Shown here in pieces: positions 7,844 through 16,772 of a stretch of 64,000 nt of DNA (position 1 is its first letter; every line of letters begins with the position of its first letter). The notes beneath the pieces were generated by a model, which saw only the letters and a program-made list of their open reading frames with translations, was not told where the DNA came from and did no database searches. The stretch comes from Sodalinema lacuna_A (GTDB taxonomy: Bacteria; Cyanobacteriota; Cyanobacteriia; Cyanobacteriales; Geitlerinemataceae). A program made the translations under genes and the position numbers. The DNA lies in the NCBI GenBank assembly GCA_900149785.2, contig FSSI02000009.1, positions 1-64,000 on the forward strand. Reading direction: 5' to 3'.

Positions 7844-10093
7844 TTAGGCTTTGATGAGATCTTCATCGTCGCCGTGAATGGGAATTTCGATCACAAATTC
7901 GGTCCCGACACCGGGTTTGGATTTAACATTTAAGTCGCCGCCATGATTTTCAACCACAATTTGATAACTGACGGATAGTCCTAAGCCGGTTCCTTTTCCG
8001 GGAGACTTTGTCGTAAAGAAGGGGTCAAAAATGCGGCGGCGGATTGGTTCAGGAATACCGACACCATTGTCGGCAATTCGGATCATAATAAATTCATCAT
8101 TAAGTTGCTGAGTCAGGATGGCGATCGCCGGTTTTTTATTGTCGTTTTTTTGGGAAGAGTTTTGTGGAGATTTATGTGATTTATTCTCATCATTTAACGC
8201 ATCCAAAGAATTGTTGATGAGGTTCATAAAGACCTGATTAAGCTCTGCGGGATAACAAGTAACTTTCGGTAGTTTTTGGAATTTTTTGATAACCTTAATT
8301 TCATCGCTATTTCCAGTTTTGAAACGATGTTTGAGAAGCCAAAGAACACTTTCGAGTCCTTCATGAATATCAACTGTTTTTTGCTGAGCTTCATCGAGGC
8401 GGGAAAAAATCCGTAAGGATTGAACAATTTTACGGATGCGATCGGTTCCCGTTTTCATCGAGTTAATGAGATTGGGGAGATCTTCGAGAATAAAGGGCAA
8501 ATCAATCTCCTCAATGCATTCGGCGATCGCCTCAGAGTTGGGATCCTCTTCCTCTTGATACAGTTCAATTAAGCCAATTAAATCCTGAGTATAGTCACGA
8601 ACATAGCTGAGATTGCCATAAATGAAATTAACAGGATTGTTAATTTCATGGGCAACACCCGCCACCAATTGCCCTAATCCAGCCATCTTTTCACTGTGAA
8701 TTAATTGGGTTTGAGTTTTCTGTAAATCCTGTAAAGTTTGAGCCAAGCGACGGGCTTGCATTCGCGTTTGTTCGAGGAGTTCAGCTTGTTGTAGAGCAAC
8801 TCCGAGATGTTCACTAATTTGCCCTAACAAATCTAGATCTGAGGCATCCCAAGCCCGAGGGTGAGCATTATGATAGGCAGCGAGGAGTCCCCAGAGTTGA
8901 TGATTTTGATAGATGGGAACAATGGCGTAGGCTTGGCATTGATAGAGCTGTAACACCTCTTGATAGGCGGGGGCGAAGTGGCTGCGATCGACGTTTTCAA
9001 CAGTAAAGACTCGCCGCTGGGGAAGTTTACCAGACTGAGTTTGATGTTTGCCGTGTTTTTGCCCCTCAATCAGTTGCTGCATATGGGAACATAGGGCCAG
9101 GTTCGTTTGCAGTTCAGGGGTTGTCGTTTGTAACTCCAATAAATGCACCCAGCCGGGGCTAACGGATTCAGCGACAAACTGGCCCGTCCAGTCCGGGTTA
9201 AAGTAATAGACCGCCACGCGATCGACATCGAGGAGTTGGCGAACTTCGTGGGTGGTGGTACTAAAGATGGTATCAATGTCGAGCGATCGCCGAATTTTTT
9301 CGACGGTGACGGCCAAGGTTTTCTCCCGTCGGGTGGCTTTGGCCAGTTTGCGGGCCTGTTGCTGAGTACGTTGGAATAACTCAGCTTGTTTTAAAGCGAC
9401 GCTGAGGTTGATGCTGACGCGCTCAAGCAGTTCAATATCGTCAATCTTCCAAGAGGGTGGCTCCTGGCTATGGCAGGCACAGAGTAGGCCCCAGAGAACT
9501 TGTCCCTGTAAAATCGGTACGATCGCCGAGTCAGGGGAGCCATGCTCCTCTAACACCTGAGCCGGAGACTTCCCCCGCCCCGAGAGGGGGATCGTTCCGG
9601 GATTATCTAAAATATCTTGGTAGGCCAGGGTCGTTGATCGATGTCCATTGCTGGCCGATTGGACCGTATAGGTTTGGGAGCGTTGAGGGCTGGGAGTATT
9701 ATCGAGCAGAATCTGTTGAGAGCGAGTCTCAGAGGTATGAGTCGAGGGCTTGATAATCGGGAGGTGGCCCGGTTCGACGGATTCGGCGACAAATTCACCG
9801 CTAAAGTCGGGATAGAAGCGATAAATGGCGATACGGTGAGCGCCGAGTAACTGGCGCAGTTCTTGGGTGGTGCTGTCAAAAATTTCTTGCAGTTCAAGGG
9901 ATTCTCGAATACGAGCAATGGCGTTGGCGAGGGCGTTTTGCCGTTCAATCTGCAAACGAGCTTCTACCAGGGCCTGGGAGTCATCCGACGGCGGGCTGGT
10001 AGAGGCTTTCGTTAAAAGTTGTTTGAGGCGCTCAAATGCTGCGTCATCTTGGCAACACGATCGCACTTCATCCCATTGATCGAGATTCAACAT
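7844..10093 (-). CDS. GAF-GAF sensor histidine kinase
   Basis: A 749-residue soluble kinase. Two GAF domains (about 55-240 and 265-440) are joined by a helical linker and followed by a coiled coil, HisKA with H482 (AGVAHEINNP), and a HATPase domain ending with DNGVGIP and GTGLGLSV motifs. Both GAF domains share the AIYRFYPDFSGEFVAESV-like strand seen in cyanobacteriochromes. The Cys-His pair that would attach a bilin is missing: the aligned position in GAF2 is Ala, and GAF1 has no Cys there. It may therefore sense without a covalent chromophore. The gene lies between a phytochrome-like kinase and the hybrid kinase, on the same strand as both. There is no transmembrane segment and no receiver domain. 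Confidence 0.92.
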   Translation of the reverse strand: MLNLDQWDEVRSCCQDDAAFERLKQLLTKASTSPPSDDSQALVEARLQIERQNALANAIARIRESLELQEIFDSTTQELRQLLGAHRIAIYRFYPDFSGEFVAESVEPGHLPIIKPSTHTSETRSQQILLDNTPSPQRSQTYTVQSASNGHRSTTLAYQDILDNPGTIPLSGRGKSPAQVLEEHGSPDSAIVPILQGQVLWGLLCACHSQEPPSWKIDDIELLERVSINLSVALKQAELFQRTQQQARKLAKATRREKTLAVTVEKIRRSLDIDTIFSTTTHEVRQLLDVDRVAVYYFNPDWTGQFVAESVSPGWVHLLELQTTTPELQTNLALCSHMQQLIEGQKHGKHQTQSGKLPQRRVFTVENVDRSHFAPAYQEVLQLYQCQAYAIVPIYQNHQLWGLLAAYHNAHPRAWDASDLDLLGQISEHLGVALQQAELLEQTRMQARRLAQTLQDLQKTQTQLIHSEKMAGLGQLVAGVAHEINNPVNFIYGNLSYVRDYTQDLIGLIELYQEEEDPNSEAIAECIEEIDLPFILEDLPNLINSMKTGTDRIRKIVQSLRIFSRLDEAQQKTVDIHEGLESVLWLLKHRFKTGNSDEIKVIKKFQKLPKVTCYPAELNQVFMNLINNSLDALNDENKSHKSPQNSSQKNDNKKPAIAILTQQLNDEFIMIRIADNGVGIPEPIRRRIFDPFFTTKSPGKGTGLGLSVSYQIVVENHGGDLNVKSKPGVGTEFVIEIPIHGDDEDLIKA

Positions 10094-10196
10094 GGAACGT
10101 TTGGGGTCGCTTACAGGGCAAGCGCAGCCGGCCCCGAGTGTGGGACATCATCGCCTGGGGGTGACTCAATTCGACTTGCGTAGACTCGCTTATATC

Positions 10197-12968
10197 TTAG
10201 CTGTCTATGTTAGCCGTCGCTGTGGAATTTTCGTTAGGTGGCTGAGAAGGGGTGGAGGATTGATGAATGGGAATTTCTAGGCGAAACTCGGTCCCGACCC
10301 CGGGTTGTGAGACGCATTCAAAGGCGCCATGATGTTTTTCGGTAACGATCTGGTAACTAATCGACAGGCCCAATCCGGTGCCAATTCCGACGGGTTTGGT
10401 GGTAAAGAAGGGATCGAACACCTGCGATCGCAGGGTTTCAGGGATACCACAGCCATTATCGGCGATGGTCACGGCCACTCGGTTCTCAGCCACGTGTTGG
10501 GTGTGAATACGAATGGTCCGTTCGGCTTTCTCCTTGTCAAAGGGATGTAGGGCATCGATGGCGTTGCTAATCAGATTCATAAAGACCTGATTGAGTTGAC
10601 CGGCATAACATTCGACGGGAGGCAAGTCTCCGTAGTCTTTGACGATGTTGATGGCGGCGCGATCGGCTTTGGCTTTGAGGCGATGGTGCAGGATGGTTAG
10701 GGTTCCTTCGATACCGTCGTGCAGGTTAACGGGTTTGAGTTCCGACTGATCTAAACGGGAGAAGTTGCGCAGGGAAAGGACGATTTGGCGAATTCGCTCG
10801 GCCCCGAGTTTCATCGAACCCAGCATTCGAGGTAAATCCTCTAGGAGAAATTCGAGGTCAATCTCTTCGATGCGATCGCAAATTTCTTCAATGGGTTGAG
10901 GATAATGGTCTTGATACAGATGTAAGAGATCCAAGAGATCTTGGGTGTACTCGCTGGTATGGACGAGATTCCCGTAGATAAAGTTAACAGGATTGTTGAT
11001 TTCATGGGCAACCCCAGCCACCAATTGTCCCAAGCTCGACATTTTCTCGCTTTGAATGAGCTGGGTTTGGGTTTGGGTGAGTTCTTCGAGAGCCCGTTTG
11101 AGTTGTTCAGCTTTGGCGTTGGCGCTGCGAGTGGCCCGTTGACTTTTGGCAAAGAGTTCGGCTTGGGAGATGGCGATGGAGGCGTGACGGGCCAGTTGTT
11201 CAACCTGTTCAATTTCGCGATCGCTCCACTGACGAGGGCGGCTACATTGGTGGGCGATAATCAGACCCCAGAGTTTGCGATCGCAGTGAACCGGTACGAT
11301 CAGATTGGCCTGAATTTGTAAACTCTCCAGAAATTCTCGGTGACAGGGGGTGAGGTCCGCTGTCTTAATGTTGTCCATTGCCCGAGCCTGGCCGCTACTG
11401 AGGTACTTCTGTTCGAGATGTTCGGGAAAACAACCCGGTGGGGTCTCGATGCCCCATGCAGAGCGCCAATTCCCCTGAATATCCTCGACGGTAATCCGTC
11501 CTTCTCCCCCGTCAAAGACTTGATAGACCACGGCGCGATCGGCTTTCAGGAGACTCCGCACTTCCTCGACGACGGTTTGCAAAATCTCATCTAAGTCCAA
11601 ACTACTGCGAATCTGATCCGCCAACTCAGCCATAGCCTGACTCAGATGCAAAGACTGCTGAAGTTGGAGGGTTCGCTGTTGAACTTGCCGTTCGAGGGTG
11701 GCATTGAGGGTGTTCACTTCCCGATACAGCCGATATTGCTGCACAGCGGAGGCGAACCGTTCACTCAACTCCCGGGCCAGTTGTCGATCATTGTCACTCC
11801 AGGGCTGTGCTTGACCACGATTGAGTTGTTTCCAAGCCTCAAAGGATTGACGGGGGCGTTCTTGCCGCCGATTGGTGTCAAATCGCCCGGCCCACCAGAT
11901 CTCTAGGTCAATTTCTTGGCGAAACACCATCAGGTAGCCTAAAAACTGTTGCCGATGATGGAGTGGTAGCACCAAGAGGCCTTTGAGTTTGGCTTGGGCA
12001 AAGGAGTCGGCTAGGGGACGTAATTGAGGTACGTTGTCCAGGTTGGTGGTCTCTAAAATGGGATAGAGGGGAAGATCTCGTTCAGGGAAGCTGGCGTGCC
12101 ACCAAGACTCCACAGCGTCTTCGAGGGCAATCTCAGAGGCGGAGTCCCTAAAACTCGGTTGTTGCCCCCGACATAAACGCAGCGGTGAGTCTCGCTCAAT
12201 ATAGAGTTGACCGCCTTGGCCGCCTAGGGACTCGATGGCGGCATCGATGGCGCTGCTAAACTCAATGGTTGGCTGGGCGTGCAGGAGACTGACAATTTGA
12301 TTAACGGCGGCTTCCCGTTTTTGTTGCTGACGGGCTTCGGCCAGTAGGGCTGATTGAGAGATGGCAATCGAGACTTGATCGACGACGGCTTGAATCAGTT
12401 GTAAGGTGGGCAGGTCGTACTGTCGTGGGTCGCCATGATGGGAGGCGAGAAGTCCCCAGAGTTGGTCATTATGGATGATGGGCAAACACAGGGATGAGGC
12501 GACGCCCATAGCGGTGAGATACTCGACATGACAGGGATCGAGTTTTTTATAGTCCCGAGGTAAGAAGGCATCGTCAGCGGGACTCATGCCGATGGAACGC
12601 TCTTGAACGTTGACGATACTGCGGACTCGTTGCCGTACAAAGCGATCGCGGGCTTCGGGGGGGATATCATCGGCGGGAAAGGTTAGTCCTAACAGGCGGG
12701 GGAGGCGATTCTCTTGAACAGCCTCGGCAATGACCGTTCCGCTACCATCGGCGTTGAAGCGATAAATTTTGACCCGATCGACTCCTAGAAACTGTCGGGT
12801 TTCTACGGCTGTTGCATCGAGGATCTCTTGCAAGTCGAGAGAGTGACGGATTCGCTGTGTCATCCGCTGCAACAAGACTTCACGATTCAGACGCTGTTTG
12901 AGATCTTCGGTTATCTTTTCTGAATTCATAGGATTGAACGGGGCAGTTCCTCTCATCAACACTGGCAA
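10197..12968 (-). CDS. Knotless phytochrome-like histidine kinase with a second bilin-type GAF
   Basis: A 923-residue kinase. GAF1 (about 38-205) has the phytochrome signature FPADDIPPEAR and a Cys-His pair, C146-H147 in DPCHVEYL, the usual covalent bilin site. The next domain (about 215-415) carries a PHY-type tongue motif, PRQSFEAW, plus WWAG and PW around 357-390. No N-terminal PAS domain precedes GAF1, so the layout is that of Cph2-type knotless phytochromes. A coiled coil and a further GAF (about 447-605) with C542-H543 in TPCHREFL follow; this resembles a cyanobacteriochrome GAF. The output is HisKA with H655 and HATPase. Classical Cph2 ends in GGDEF/EAL, so a kinase output is notable. 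Photoreception is inferred from motifs. Confidence 0.9.
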   Translation of the reverse strand: MPVLMRGTAPFNPMNSEKITEDLKQRLNREVLLQRMTQRIRHSLDLQEILDATAVETRQFLGVDRVKIYRFNADGSGTVIAEAVQENRLPRLLGLTFPADDIPPEARDRFVRQRVRSIVNVQERSIGMSPADDAFLPRDYKKLDPCHVEYLTAMGVASSLCLPIIHNDQLWGLLASHHGDPRQYDLPTLQLIQAVVDQVSIAISQSALLAEARQQQKREAAVNQIVSLLHAQPTIEFSSAIDAAIESLGGQGGQLYIERDSPLRLCRGQQPSFRDSASEIALEDAVESWWHASFPERDLPLYPILETTNLDNVPQLRPLADSFAQAKLKGLLVLPLHHRQQFLGYLMVFRQEIDLEIWWAGRFDTNRRQERPRQSFEAWKQLNRGQAQPWSDNDRQLARELSERFASAVQQYRLYREVNTLNATLERQVQQRTLQLQQSLHLSQAMAELADQIRSSLDLDEILQTVVEEVRSLLKADRAVVYQVFDGGEGRITVEDIQGNWRSAWGIETPPGCFPEHLEQKYLSSGQARAMDNIKTADLTPCHREFLESLQIQANLIVPVHCDRKLWGLIIAHQCSRPRQWSDREIEQVEQLARHASIAISQAELFAKSQRATRSANAKAEQLKRALEELTQTQTQLIQSEKMSSLGQLVAGVAHEINNPVNFIYGNLVHTSEYTQDLLDLLHLYQDHYPQPIEEICDRIEEIDLEFLLEDLPRMLGSMKLGAERIRQIVLSLRNFSRLDQSELKPVNLHDGIEGTLTILHHRLKAKADRAAINIVKDYGDLPPVECYAGQLNQVFMNLISNAIDALHPFDKEKAERTIRIHTQHVAENRVAVTIADNGCGIPETLRSQVFDPFFTTKPVGIGTGLGLSISYQIVTEKHHGAFECVSQPGVGTEFRLEIPIHQSSTPSQPPNENSTATANIDS

Positions 12969-13153
12969 GCCAACTGAACAATGATGCTAAAGTTTGCGTT
13001 TGAGACGCTGGGTAGATGACGCAACGGATGGGGCTAGGCCAAGGAGTTTTATCGAGGTTATAAATTTAAGACTATTGGCCATTATAAATAAACTCGTCGG
13101 GTCTGATCCCGATGTTCTTCAATCTTATAGCAGTCGCCACTCCAGTTAGAACA

Positions 13154-13693
13154 CTATGCGCAAGCAAAGCGAAGGACGTGTTCCATGGCCTCTCGTAAGG
13201 TAGCAAAATGTTGAATTTGATGGCGGATACGACTTTTAAGCCAAGACCAACAGTGTTCAATTTTGTTGAAGTCAGGAGAATAGGGAGGTAAGTACCAAAC
13301 TTCACACCCGGACTCTTGAACCAGTTGTTCGATACGTCCTCCTTTATGAAAGGTGGCATTGTCAATCACCAGCTTCTGTCCTGGCTTTAACGTCGGGATG
13401 AGGCAGGTTTCGAGCCAGATTTCAAAGACCGAACGATTGCAGGCTCCTTCGAGGGTAAAGGGAGCCAACAATTCTCCGGCACACCAAGCCGCTATCATAT
13501 TGACTCGACCTTGCCGGCGACCTGACTTGAGGGCATGAAGGCGTTCTCCTTTGGGAGCATAGCCATAACCATAATCATCTCGGCTATCCATGCCCGCTTC
13601 ATCGGCATAGACAATCTCTTCGGGCTTGAGAGAGGCTAACTGTTTTTTGAATTCTGTCCGTTTTTTCTCGTCTCGTTCCCGATAGCCGTAAGT
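13154..13693 (-). CDS. IS630 transposase, second frame (DDE catalytic part)
   Basis: The catalytic domain is reached by a -1 frameshift at the A9 run. It reads TYGYRERDEKK, then YADEAGMDS (first catalytic Asp), LVIDNATFHKG (second Asp), then SPDFNKIEHCWSWLK (catalytic Glu), the DDE pattern of IS630. The closest ATG inside this frame (13591) is downstream of the first catalytic Asp, so a protein started there would be inactive; this supports frameshifting or transcriptional slippage rather than independent initiation. The stop lies 26 bases from the left end of the element. Confidence 0.87.
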   Translation of the reverse strand, partial: TYGYRERDEKKRTEFKKQLASLKPEEIVYADEAGMDSRDDYGYGYAPKGERLHALKSGRRQGRVNMIAAWCAGELLAPFTLEGACNRSVFEIWLETCLIPTLKPGQKLVIDNATFHKGGRIEQLVQESGCEVWYLPPYSPDFNKIEHCWSWLKSRIRHQIQHFATLREAMEHVLRFACA

Positions 13694-14031
13694 TTTTTTT
13701 TACGAGTGAATCCGATTTTCTTCAAGGCTCTCGAGATGCTTCTGGCACTGATGTCACCGTCCCACAACTGAGCCATCTGTTCCTGAGTCTGATCGGCATG
13801 CTCTTGGGCAAAGGCTCGAAACTTTTCCCAGTCGGTGATTTTGTGGCCGTGACCGGGAGGACTATAAGACTTGGCTCGGAAATCCCCCGTCTCCGCTTTT
13901 CGCTTGAGCCAAAGGTTAATCGTGTTACGACTGATGCGAAACACCTCGCTGGCTTCGCTCTTCTTCATCCCATCGAGTTCGATGGCTTCGATGACCTTGC
14001 GACGTAAATCGTAGCTGTAAGAATTTGACAT
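13636..14031 (-). CDS. IS630 transposase, first frame (HTH DNA-binding part)
   Basis: Encodes 131 residues read alone. The N-terminal 60 residues contain a helix-turn-helix of the IS630 type (YDLRRKVIEAIELDG, then SRNTINLWLKR). The following part resembles the second DNA-binding helix set of Tc1-like transposases (WDGDISARSISRALKKIGF). After GFTR the message holds nine A residues (13701-13693). Read in frame it ends about 20 residues later; a -1 shift on the A run continues into the catalytic domain. The start ATG lies 67 bases inside the right terminal repeat end. Confidence 0.87.
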   Translation of the reverse strand: MSNSYSYDLRRKVIEAIELDGMKKSEASEVFRISRNTINLWLKRKAETGDFRAKSYSPPGHGHKITDWEKFRAFAQEHADQTQEQMAQLWDGDISARSISRALKKIGFTRKKKLTAIGNETRKNGQNSKNS

Positions 14032-14235
14032 GACCGATAGACCCCTCCCTCTTTCGACTCTCTTCTATCTTACGTCCTAACTGCTTTGGCGGCTGCTATA
14101 ATTCGGACTGGAGTTGTTTGGACAAGATTGAGAGACGGAGATGATTCGCTCCTAACAGATTTCATGTCATTTTGCTAGGGGTTGGTGTTCACTCTGTCTA
14201 TCGGTAGTTCACGCCTGTCGGGTGGTCTGGAAGCC

Positions 14236-14241
14236 TATAAT
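14236..14241 (+). promoter_or_regulatory. Candidate -10 box for the lipoprotein gene
   Basis: A perfect TATAAT lies 56 bases before the ATG of the lipoprotein gene. No good -35 box is found at the right spacing. The IS element ends 135 bases upstream, so the promoter belongs to the native sequence. Confidence 0.35.
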
Positions 14242-14297
14242 AAAGGGAGACCGATGTCGATCAGAGTCGTTCTCACAGATTCGGGCTTAGTTAGATC

Positions 14298-15179
14298 ATG
14301 AAATTTTTCCCTAAATTGCCATCATTGCTCGGGGTCGTCCTACTGGGCTTGCTTGCGAGCTGTCAGCCTGAGTCGCCGACTTCTCCGGACTTTGATCAAT
14401 CTCAAACCGATACGCCAACGGCTCAACCACAGGAAACTCCCGCTACTCCGTCGGTGGGCCTGAACGCCACTCCGACACCAACTGCGACACCAACTCCGAC
14501 ACCGACACCAACTCCAACCCCTACACCAACTCCGACTCCTACACCGACTGCGACTCCGACGCCAACTCCTACCCCTACACCAACTGCGACTCCGACACCA
14601 ACTGCGACACCAACTCCAACCCCGGCTCCTGCTGCGGTACAACCGGCTGAGGTGGAGGTTCTTCGTTGTGAGACGACGATGGCTCGGGTCGATGATCCCA
14701 ATGCACCTTTGAATGTGCGATCGCAGCCGGAAGTAACCCAGGGGAATGTGGTTGGACAACTCAGTGATCGGGCTTGGGTCACGATCGCTGGGGAAGACTC
14801 AGGTTGGTGGCGGATTTCTGATCCTGAACAGGGTTGGATTGCCAAAAGCTTGACGGACAGTAGTTGTAATGAACTGGTGGCTCAATTGCAGTTCCCGGCT
14901 GGGGCGACGGCGGTTCGTCTGAGCGATCGCCTTGTGGGGACAGGGTTCCATGAGTATCGCCTGGAGGCGAGGGCGCAACAAACGATGACGCTCACGGCGA
15001 TGGGTGATAGTCCTCTCCCGTTTGTGCGCGCTCCGAATGGTCGAGAAATTACCGAGGCGGCGTCGATGCGCGGACGTAGCACCTGGAGGGGAGAACTCCC
15101 GAGCAGTGGTGAGTACATTCTCGAATATAATTCCAATTTCCAAGGTTTTGAATATGAGACCGAAATTGAAATTCGTTAG
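14298..15179 (+). CDS. SH3-domain lipoprotein with a Thr-Pro repeat linker
   Basis: A 293-residue exported lipoprotein. A signal peptide ends in a lipobox with C22 (LLASC). Residues about 55-112 form a Thr/Pro/Ala linker of repeated TPTP and TPTA units, a flexible spacer typical of surface proteins. Then comes a bacterial SH3-like domain (about 120-190) with LNVRSQPE and GWWRISDPEQGWI, which usually bind cell-wall peptides or proteins. The last 100 residues form a beta-rich domain like the PPC or Ig-like tails of cyanobacterial secreted proteins. The repetitive DNA at 14466-14634 makes length variation between strains likely. It probably lies in the periplasm or at the outer envelope. Ligand unknown. 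Confidence 0.87.
   Translation: MKFFPKLPSLLGVVLLGLLASCQPESPTSPDFDQSQTDTPTAQPQETPATPSVGLNATPTPTATPTPTPTPTPTPTPTPTPTPTATPTPTPTPTPTATPTPTATPTPTPAPAAVQPAEVEVLRCETTMARVDDPNAPLNVRSQPEVTQGNVVGQLSDRAWVTIAGEDSGWWRISDPEQGWIAKSLTDSSCNELVAQLQFPAGATAVRLSDRLVGTGFHEYRLEARAQQTMTLTAMGDSPLPFVRAPNGREITEAASMRGRSTWRGELPSSGEYILEYNSNFQGFEYETEIEIR
14466..14634 (+). repeat. In-gene microsatellite coding for Thr-Pro/Thr-Ala repeats
   Basis: Short 6-base units such as ACTCCG, ACACCA and ACTGCG alternate over about 170 bases without breaking the reading frame. Unit changes are whole codons, so expansion or contraction would alter only the linker length of the lipoprotein. Confidence 0.85.
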
Positions 15180-15276
15180 GTCGAGTGATGGGTTGACTTT
15201 ACCCCGATCTCGGTGTTTTTATGGTGATATTTTTACAGTGACTCAATTGGATGAGTTTGATCGCCGTCCAAGGGGG

Positions 15277-16509
15277 TTAAGCGTCATTGATGACGGACTC
15301 GAAGAGGGCTTCATAGCGATCGAGGGCTTCACCGAAGGAATAATTATCGAGGGCGTACTGTCGTCCTTGTTGGCTGAGTTGTTCGAGGGTATCTGGGGCG
15401 GCTTTAAGCTGACGAATGGCTTGGGCGATCGCTTGGGGATCTTCGGGAGGAACGACCCAACCGCCGCCACTGGTTTTAACCGCTTTAGCGGCGGTTCCCG
15501 CATCGGGAACGGAGGCTAAAATCGGCAGACCACTAGCCAGTAACACCTGAATTTTTGAGGGCATATTGATAGCAATGACCGTCTTTTTCTGCATCACCAT
15601 ACCCACATTGGCTGCTGATAGCATCTCCGGTAATCGTTCACGAGGTTGAAAGGGTAAAAGTTTAACATTGGTCGCGCCAAGTTGGTCGCGGCGATCGCGT
15701 AATGCCCCTAACGCCCGTTCTTCACCGACAATAACGATGGCAATATCGGGCTGATCTAACACCAGTGCCGCCGCTTGAATCAGGGTTTCAAGTCCTTGAG
15801 TTAGAGCAATATTTCCGGAATACAAAACAACAAATTTTCCGTCGAGACCCTGCTCTCGGCGAAAGGAATTATCCTGTTTATCCAGAGGACGAATAAAGTC
15901 GGTATCAACCCAATTGGGAATTAAGGTGATTTTGTCAGGATTCACCCCTTTGTTAATCAAATTATCCACAAATCCATCGGAAATGGCCGCGATTTGATTG
16001 GCATAGCGATAGGAAAATCGTTCGAGGGATTCAAAGACCCGAATTAGGGATTTATTGGTCAGTAATCCGGCGACCACCGCCGCTTCAGGCAGAACATCTT
16101 GTAAATTCAACACCACTGGCGCCCGTTGCATCCATTTAAACACCGTCGCGGGGACGGAAGCGGGCAAGGGGGGAACCGTCAGCAGGATCACATCGGGGCG
16201 TTTCCCATTGAGAGCTTGGATAAAACTGGTGCCGACAAAACTGGTTTCGAGGAGGATGCGATCGACGAGTCCCGGCTTGGGGCGAACCCAGACAAAACAG
16301 CGTTGGATTTTAACGCCGTTACGCTCTTCGGTGACATAGAGTTTGCCCCGATAGCCTTCATAGATTTGCCGTTGTGGGTAATTGGGCATTCCGGTGACGA
16401 CGCGGACATGATGGCCCCGTTGAACCAGTCCTTCGGCCAGTTCTGTCATCAGCGGTGCAATGCCAATCGGTTCAGGATGATAGTTATAAGCGTAGATGAG
16501 AATATCCAT
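15277..16509 (-). CDS. WcaI-like GT4 glycosyltransferase
   Basis: A 410-residue GT4 enzyme resembling the colanic-acid glycosyltransferase WcaI, which transfers a sugar to a lipid-linked intermediate of an exopolysaccharide. The N-terminus MDILIYAYNYHPEPIGIAP is typical, with the acceptor-side GMPNYPQ motif. The donor side has IPNWVDTDFI, LYSGNIALTQGLETLI, and a region near residues 310-330 equivalent to the E-x7-E segment but less conserved (ANVGMVMQKK...NMPSKIQVLLASGLPI). The substrate is unknown. It lies close to, but separate from, the sulfotransferase/glycosyltransferase island on the same strand and probably serves the same surface polysaccharide (inference). Confidence 0.9.
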   Translation of the reverse strand: MDILIYAYNYHPEPIGIAPLMTELAEGLVQRGHHVRVVTGMPNYPQRQIYEGYRGKLYVTEERNGVKIQRCFVWVRPKPGLVDRILLETSFVGTSFIQALNGKRPDVILLTVPPLPASVPATVFKWMQRAPVVLNLQDVLPEAAVVAGLLTNKSLIRVFESLERFSYRYANQIAAISDGFVDNLINKGVNPDKITLIPNWVDTDFIRPLDKQDNSFRREQGLDGKFVVLYSGNIALTQGLETLIQAAALVLDQPDIAIVIVGEERALGALRDRRDQLGATNVKLLPFQPRERLPEMLSAANVGMVMQKKTVIAINMPSKIQVLLASGLPILASVPDAGTAAKAVKTSGGGWVVPPEDPQAIAQAIRQLKAAPDTLEQLSQQGRQYALDNYSFGEALDRYEALFESVINDA

Positions 16510-16597
16510 TCAAATAGGCTCGTGAAACAAGTCCGATTGAGGCGATCGCCAGGATGTAAACTGCATCATACCTCAGTTTTTTCGCCAATCCGGAGTG

Positions 16598-16627
16598 TTG
16601 ACAATTAAACAGTATTTCCTATACAAT
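16598..16627 (+). promoter_or_regulatory. Sigma70-type promoter before the diheme cytochrome gene
   Basis: A perfect -35 TTGACA (16598-16603) is followed after 18 bases by TACAAT (16622-16627), with an overlapping TATACA at 16-base spacing. It points at the cytochrome c gene, leaving a leader of about 140 bases that contains a short tandem repeat. Confidence 0.55.
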
Positions 16628-16712
16628 GTTCGTTTAAAACCCTAGTTATTTTCCCCTCAACGGCCATCACCTGTCAACAATTATGGGTTGATGTTATGGG
16701 TTGATTTTAAAT

Positions 16713-16757
16713 GCCCATTAACGCCCCATTAACGCCCCAATTCGCCCCAATTCGCCC
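16713..16757. repeat. Tandem 10/11-bp repeats in the leader of the diheme cytochrome gene
   Basis: Two copies of CCCATTAACGC are followed by two copies of CCCAATTCGC, ending 15 bases before the ATG at 16773. Just upstream, TTATGGGTTGAT occurs twice (16681-16706). The repeats would lie in the transcript leader, close to the ribosome entry site. Confidence 0.7.
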
Positions 16758-16772
16758 AAGGTATCAACTGCG

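Larger units (their letters stand above)
13128..14098 (-). mobile_element. IS630-family insertion sequence
   Basis: The element is bounded by imperfect terminal inverted repeats of about 25 bp. The left end begins TAGCAGTCGCCA and the right end, read inwards, begins TAGCAGCCGCCA; both continue into CAGTTAG. A TA dinucleotide stands on each side (13126-13127 and 14099-14100), matching the TA target duplication of IS630/Tc1-mariner elements. The element is 971 bp long and carries one transposase in two overlapping frames. It sits between the phytochrome-like kinase and a lipoprotein gene and does not visibly interrupt a gene. Intact ends and complete DDE residues suggest it may be active. Confidence 0.88.

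Noticed and set aside
13072..13365. 97-codon frame at the left end of the IS element
   Set aside because: It is a shadow frame within the transposase and crosses the element boundary.
14340..14845. Long minus-strand frames opposite the lipoprotein gene
   Set aside because: They are Arg/Ser or Val/Gly repeats produced by the complement of the Thr-Pro microsatellite.
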